From the NCBI GenBank assembly GCA_003151595.1, contig PLXW01000109.1, positions 1-56,241 of the forward strand: a stretch of DNA of 56,241 nucleotides, written 5' to 3'. This DNA is from Myxococcales bacterium (GTDB lineage: Bacteria; Myxococcota; Polyangia; Polyangiales; Polyangiaceae). Positions 52,543-56,241 of this stretch are shown piece after piece. A program made the position numbers and the translations under genes. Under the pieces are notes generated by a model. It did not search any database, was not told where the DNA came from, and was given only the letters and a program-made list of their open reading frames with translations. Positions within the stretch are counted from its first letter, which is position 1, and each line of letters begins with the position of its first letter.

Positions 52543-53294
52543 GCGTGAACGGCCGCCGGCCCAGCGACCAGGACCTGCTCGCGTCGTACCTCTTGGCGAA
52601 GGTGGCCATCGTCGACGCAGGCTTCGAGAACGAGATCACGTGGCAGGAAACGCGATGCATCGACGCCATCGACGATCGTCTGTTTCTGCGGGAGGCTGCA
52701 TGGGTCGTGCTCTCGAGCGGGATGCGGGAGTCCGTGGTTCGGAAGATCTACCCTGCGGTGGAGGCGGCTTTCGGCGGTTGGGGTAGCGCTGCCTGGGTCG
52801 TGGAGCACTCCGCGGAGTGCAAGCTTCAGGCGGCCCGAGCATTTCGGCACGAACGCAAGCTCGAGGCGTTGGTGGAAATCTCACGAGCCGTAGCACGCGA
52901 TGGTCTGGAACCGATCCTCGCAGGCCTGCGGGAGACCGGGCCCGACTCGCTGATGACCCTCCCGTACATGGGTCCGGCGACGTCGAAGCACCTCGCGAAA
53001 AATCTTGGCCTCGACGTGGCGAAGCCCGACCGGCATCTCGTTCGAGTTGCCCTGGCGGTGGGCTACGAGTCACCCGCGTCGCTCTGTGAGTACCTCGCGA
53101 GCGCGGTTGGCGACACCGTCGCGGTCGTTGATCTCGTCGTCTGGAGGTTCGCGACGATCTCGAGCGACTACGTGGATTTCTTCCAGCGCAGCCGGTCCTC
53201 TCGCCTGCCGGCGGCCGCCGATCGTCGTGCTACGTCGGCGCCGTCGGCGGAGATGTGGTTGGATGCGGGAGAGGCACGATGCGGTGCATCGTGA
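52539..53294 (+). CDS. OGG-like HhH-GPD protein of type IV CBASS
   Basis: 251 aa, ATGA overlap with the CD-NTase. LMTLPYMGPATSKHLAKNLG is a helix-hairpin-helix, followed by KPDRHLVRVA with the GPD-loop Asp. This is the HhH-GPD fold of 8-oxoguanine glycosylase and endonuclease III. The catalytic Lys of OGG1 is not evident; no Fe-S Cys cluster is present. In type IV CBASS this protein is a standard partner; recognition of a deazaguanine adduct rather than DNA repair is a plausible job (inference). Confidence 0.82.
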   Translation: MSVNGRRPSDQDLLASYLLAKVAIVDAGFENEITWQETRCIDAIDDRLFLREAAWVVLSSGMRESVVRKIYPAVEAAFGGWGSAAWVVEHSAECKLQAARAFRHERKLEALVEISRAVARDGLEPILAGLRETGPDSLMTLPYMGPATSKHLAKNLGLDVAKPDRHLVRVALAVGYESPASLCEYLASAVGDTVAVVDLVVWRFATISSDYVDFFQRSRSSRLPAAADRRATSAPSAEMWLDAGEARCGAS

Positions 53295-53300
53295 AGAGGG

Positions 53301-53879
53301 ATGGCGTCGAAAAGCGAGGAGCTGGCGAAGGAGTGCAAGCGGCAATTCGATAATTGCCTCTACACGGCGGCGAGTCTCTGGATCTGGCTGAGGTGGCTGC
53401 GCGGCCTGAAGGTGTTCTTCACGATCGCTCCGATCATCTTTGGCTCGCTCGGCAGCTGGAAGATCCTCTCGGCCTCGTCCGACCAGACGACGAAGACGAT
53501 CGGTGCTGTGGCGTCGTTTCTCGGCGGCCTCCTGTCGACCATCTACTCGGCGCTGAAGCTCGATACGCACATCGCCGAGGTGAAGGCCGCGGCCGGCGAG
53601 CTGACCAACCTGCGGGACAGCTTTCGTCAGGCCGCGCTCGTCTCGTCAAAGAAGCCGTTCGAAGAATTCGAAGCAGAGGTGGGGAGGCTCCGGACGCGTC
53701 TCGACAAGGTCCGGTCCACGGGCCTAACGGCCCCAGACTTGTTCTTCTGGCTCGCGCAGCGGAAGATCGCCGGCGGCGACTACTCGTTCGACCTTGACCT
53801 TGCTGAGGGCGAACGACCGGCGATCACGGGTGGAGGCTCCGATGCCGCGACGCCGAAGAATCTCCTGAAGGGCGACTAG
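53301..53879 (+). CDS. SLATT-domain two-TM effector of the CBASS operon
   Basis: 192 aa. Two membrane helices, LKVFFTIAPIIFGSLGSWKI and GAVASFLGGLLSTIYSAL, are followed by a long helical cytosolic region, the SLATT layout. SLATT proteins are predicted pore-forming effectors of nucleotide-signalled defence. It starts 6 bp after the OGG-like stop with GAAGAGGG as ribosome-binding site, so it is the last gene of the operon and the expected killer module. No separate ligand-binding domain is visible; the C-terminal tail (about 120-192) might bind the signal. Confidence 0.84.
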   Translation: MASKSEELAKECKRQFDNCLYTAASLWIWLRWLRGLKVFFTIAPIIFGSLGSWKILSASSDQTTKTIGAVASFLGGLLSTIYSALKLDTHIAEVKAAAGELTNLRDSFRQAALVSSKKPFEEFEAEVGRLRTRLDKVRSTGLTAPDLFFWLAQRKIAGGDYSFDLDLAEGERPAITGGGSDAATPKNLLKGD

Positions 53880-53911
53880 GGATGTGGGCACTCCGGCGCT
53901 CAGTCCTGTAG

Positions 53912-54586
53912 TCACCACGTCGGTGGCTTGCTGAACGTCCCCGTCGCATCGGTGAGGTGGTTCAAGAACTGCGACGCCTTGATGGCGCCCTCATGCACGT
54001 TGCGCGTGAAGGTCGCCACCTTCCGAAGGCTGGCCACCGGCGATCGCCCGGGGTTGGTGCAGGGAAAGACGACGCCGACCGGGAGCCCGAGTTCGGTGCG
54101 CACCATGCCGACGGGGGTGACGAGGTCTGCGTCGTTCGAGAGGACGATCGCCTGCTCATAGCGCCGCTGGAAGCCGTCGAGGAGCAAGTACGACGCGAGG
54201 TTGACGTCGGAGCCCTTCTCGGTCGACTTCAGGACGGTCGCCATGGGATTGCCGTGCGCGGGCGGCGGATGGATCGGCAGCCGCGCAGGCCCGGCGCGGT
54301 ACTCACCGAGGTGGATGGACACCTTGGGGCACGTCCGCAGCGCGCGGAGGTAGACGTCCTGGCGCTGCCCGGACGTAGGATCGAAGCCGGGAAGGGGCGT
54401 CACGCGCGCCGTGAAGTACCGGATCATGGCGACGTCGTGCTTCGGCAGGAGCCGGCCGCAGAACGCCTCGAGGTCGAGCCACCTGTACGGCGTCTTCTTC
54501 AAGCAACCGAAGTAGAGGTTGAAGCCGTCGATGTAGACGTACGAGCGCAAGATCCCCGTCACGAAGAGGGCGCTCGTGAGGCGCAC
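53912..54586 (-). CDS. NYN-domain (PIN-like) RNase
   Basis: 224 aa or slightly less. YIDGFNLYFG, STEKGSDVNLASYLLLDGF and IVLSNDADLVTPV carry the conserved Asp residues of the NYN/LabA-type PIN-like nuclease. GTG 54586 is the longest start but lies on the U-run of a terminator-like hairpin; TTG 54550, with GGGG before it, gives a protein starting just before YVYIDGFN and is a better biological choice. Single gene, convergent with the CBASS operon. Target RNA unknown. Confidence 0.82.
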   Translation of the reverse strand: MRLTSALFVTGILRSYVYIDGFNLYFGCLKKTPYRWLDLEAFCGRLLPKHDVAMIRYFTARVTPLPGFDPTSGQRQDVYLRALRTCPKVSIHLGEYRAGPARLPIHPPPAHGNPMATVLKSTEKGSDVNLASYLLLDGFQRRYEQAIVLSNDADLVTPVGMVRTELGLPVGVVFPCTNPGRSPVASLRKVATFTRNVHEGAIKASQFLNHLTDATGTFSKPPTW

Positions 54587-54621
54587 AAAAAACAGAAGCC
54601 GCGCCCCTTTCGGAGAGCGGC
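54587..54621 (-). terminator. Intrinsic terminator or attenuator before the NYN gene
   Basis: On the minus strand GCCGC-T-CTCC-GAAA-GGGG-C-GCGGC forms a stem of 5 plus 4 pairs (one G-U) with a GAAA tetraloop (54598-54621), followed by a run of six T (54592-54587). It could end the transcript of the lipoprotein gene or attenuate the NYN gene. Confidence 0.6.
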
Positions 54622-54798
54622 CTCGGCCCTGACACCGAAGTAATCAGGGGTGGTTGAGAGGAGTGTACGTACAGATCGCGGCTTCAGCAAGGGGAGTGGA
54701 CCTAGGTCTGTGGGTCGGGGCCGGACGCCCGCACCGGCGAGTGGCGCGGGGAGGCCGCCCCGCCCGGGGTTCCTGTATGCCTCCGCCCGCCGAGGTGC

Positions 54799-55113
54799 TC
54801 ATGGGGAGGAGGTGCTCGAGGCCACCAGCTTCGGGCCCGGTTCGCAGGCGTAGGTCAGCGAGGTCGTCACGCTCGCCGCGATGCCGAGATTGTCGAGGTC
54901 GATCGCTCGCTTCGCAGCGTCCTCGTCCTCGGAGAGGATGCGGGAGCCGTTCGGACAGACCTTCGCGAGGTAGTCGTGCGCTGCGAGATTCGGCTCGGGC
55001 CCGCGAAGGAGGATCGACCCTCCCTCTCGGCTCGCGTCGACCACCGTGACGTGAGTGCTCGCGCAGCCGCCGACGAGCAGGAGCGACGTGATCGCGACCG
55101 TGAACGTGCGCAT
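54799..55113 (-). CDS. Small lipoprotein of unknown function
   Basis: 104 aa. MRTFTVAITSLLLVGGCAST is a lipoprotein signal with lipobox LVGGC, lipidation expected at Cys17. The mature part has two Cys (KVCPNG, YACEPG) that could form a disulphide. AGGAGGAGG lies 6 bp before the ATG, the strongest ribosome-binding site in the window. No domain recognised; it looks like an ordinary chromosomal envelope gene. Confidence 0.72.
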   Translation of the reverse strand: MRTFTVAITSLLLVGGCASTHVTVVDASREGGSILLRGPEPNLAAHDYLAKVCPNGSRILSEDEDAAKRAIDLDNLGIAASVTTSLTYACEPGPKLVASSTSSP

Positions 55114-55233
55114 GTAGCCTCCTCCTAGGAACCTACCCCGAACGCACGGCCCCGTTGCCGCATTCCGCTCCTCGGAGGAGATCGACGCCGAAAGCGTGGC
55201 CTGAACCGTGCCGTCGGCGCCGGGCGGCTGGCG

Positions 55234-56241
55234 TCAGGGGATGATGCAGTTCGTTTCGCAGCTCCTCACGCAGCACTGCTGACCGGTCCCGCAGCACGCG
55301 CCGTTGCAGCACGCACCGGACGCGCAGCACAGCACGTCGCCGGTGACCGGGTCCTTGCAGCCTTCTTGCCCCGCGGGGCAGGTCGAGCATGTTGAGGTGC
55401 TCGGGTCCTTGCACGCCGAGCCAGGGGCGCAGCAGACGTTGCCGCACGCCACCTGCGTGTCCGGGCAGCACGCGCCGTTGACGCACGTGCCGCTGCAACA
55501 CGACCCCCCGCACGCCTGCTCAGCGATGCCGCAGCAGACGCCGTTCGCAACGGCGCCGTAGCAGCACTGGCCGTTGAGACAGGTCCCCTCGTCGCAGCAG
55601 AAGCCCCCGCAGAGTGCCCCGGCGCAGCATTGGTTTCCGGGTTGCTTGCACATCTGTCCCGTCCCGCAGCATTGATCTCCGCATGCGACATCGCCGGGCA
55701 CGCAGCAGACAAGGGGATGCGCCGAGGCGCAGACCTCGTCCGTGTTGTCGCAGCAGCCTCCCCCGCAGGTCGCGACGCCGGCCGGGCAACACACCCCGTG
55801 CGCCGAGTCCGCGCACTGCTCCCCGGCGCCGCAGCAGGTCGGCCCGCACGGCACCGTGTTCTGCGGACAGCACGAGCTACCGTTGCAGGCCGAGACGGTA
55901 CGATCGCAGCAGATCCCGCCGCAAATGAGCTCGTAGTTCGGGCAGCAACCGCCCCCGCCCGGCGTGCACTGGTCGGTCACGCCGCAGCAGACCCCGGTCC
56001 CGCTGCACTGGGTCGGGCAACACGCGGCACCCCCGTTGTAGCAAGTGGCCCAACAGATCGCGGCCGCCGCAGAGCAACCGATGAACCCGACGAACGCGCA
56101 CGCGCCGTACCCCCACAGGGTCGCGATGCAGCCGATGGCGATCGTGCCGTCGCACACGGCGAGCGCGGCGTCGCAGTTGTTTGTGCAGTTGCTGCACCCC
56201 TGACTGAAGTCGGTCGACCCTCCGGTACCTACCGGATCGGG
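55234..56241 (-). CDS. Cys-rich repeat protein, truncated by the window edge
   Basis: At least 335 residues; the frame stays open to 56241, so the N-terminus lies outside. More than 50 Cys occur in repeated modules of the form CGxxCC (for example GVCCGIAEQACGGSCC, VACGNVCCAPGSACKD). A hydrophobic stretch, AFVGFIGCSAAAAICWATC, comes before the repeats. Such arrays suggest a secreted, disulphide-cross-linked structural or adhesive protein, a type often seen in Polyangiales. The internal GTG at 56157 is not a real start, because coding continues upstream (NCTNNCDAALAVC). Confidence 0.75.
   Translation of the reverse strand, partial: PDPVGTGGSTDFSQGCSNCTNNCDAALAVCDGTIAIGCIATLWGYGACAFVGFIGCSAAAAICWATCYNGGAACCPTQCSGTGVCCGVTDQCTPGGGGCCPNYELICGGICCDRTVSACNGSSCCPQNTVPCGPTCCGAGEQCADSAHGVCCPAGVATCGGGCCDNTDEVCASAHPLVCCVPGDVACGDQCCGTGQMCKQPGNQCCAGALCGGFCCDEGTCLNGQCCYGAVANGVCCGIAEQACGGSCCSGTCVNGACCPDTQVACGNVCCAPGSACKDPSTSTCSTCPAGQEGCKDPVTGDVLCCASGACCNGACCGTGQQCCVRSCETNCIIP

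Noticed and set aside
54653..55049. 131-aa plus-strand open frame opposite the lipoprotein gene
   Set aside because: Arg-rich shadow; the minus strand has a lipoprotein signal and the best ribosome-binding site of the window.

Overview
The window is about 56 kb of very GC-rich DNA. Codon use with G/C in third positions, GTG/TTG starts, ATGA-type stop/start overlaps and, at the right edge, a secreted protein built of repeated Gly-x-Cys-Cys modules all suggest a myxobacterium of the Polyangiales type (an inference from style, not a database match). Almost the whole window is a defence island.

Left block, 1-22.4 kb. A four-gene minus-strand operon (13181 down to 8) encodes a TerB-N/TerB/TerB-C membrane protein, a BrxD-like ATPase, an SF2 helicase fused to a complete AddB-like nuclease module, and an AddA-like UvrD helicase without a nuclease. 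The first three match the order of the Shango anti-phage system. Head to head with it is a TerY-P signalling triad (vWA protein, PP2C phosphatase, atypical kinase with HhH domain). Two coupled genes follow: a PLD-like protein and an unrecognised helical partner.

Middle block, 21.7-35 kb. A small 2-oxoglutarate/Fe(II) oxygenase diverges from a complete RADAR pair (rdrA ATPase, rdrB adenosine deaminase). RADAR converges, with overlapping stop codons, on a compact six-gene minus operon: a GRDP-like protein with a Cys-containing tail, a methyltransferase, a second 2OG oxygenase, a 1416-aa UvrA-like double ATPase with an extra C-terminal region, another methyltransferase and a CmcI-like methyltransferase. 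I cannot assign that operon to a named system; it is the best candidate for something new. It may make and resist a DNA-damaging compound, or be a DNA-directed defence system.

Then come a GmrSD-type nuclease with a C-terminal HEPN domain, an AbiEi/AbiEii toxin-antitoxin pair with two operator palindromes, a frameshifted gene, a small excisionase-like gene and a tyrosine integrase. Just after the integrase lies the 3' half of a tRNA-Arg(CCU) gene. Its orientation implies that a second element, starting at the fragment and extending to the right, was later inserted into the tRNA that the first element had restored.

Right block, 43.4-56.2 kb. This holds a zinc-ribbon membrane protein, two HEPN-type genes, an AbiJ-like nuclease, a RES toxin/antitoxin pair with a readable promoter and operator, and a full type IV CBASS operon (QueC-like, TGT-like, CD-NTase, OGG-like, SLATT effector). 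A NYN-domain protein, a small lipoprotein and the edge-truncated Cys-rich protein follow; the last two look like ordinary chromosome. Many first genes of operons have a TANNNT box 6-10 bp before the start codon, and few show a clear Shine-Dalgarno sequence, suggesting leaderless mRNAs.
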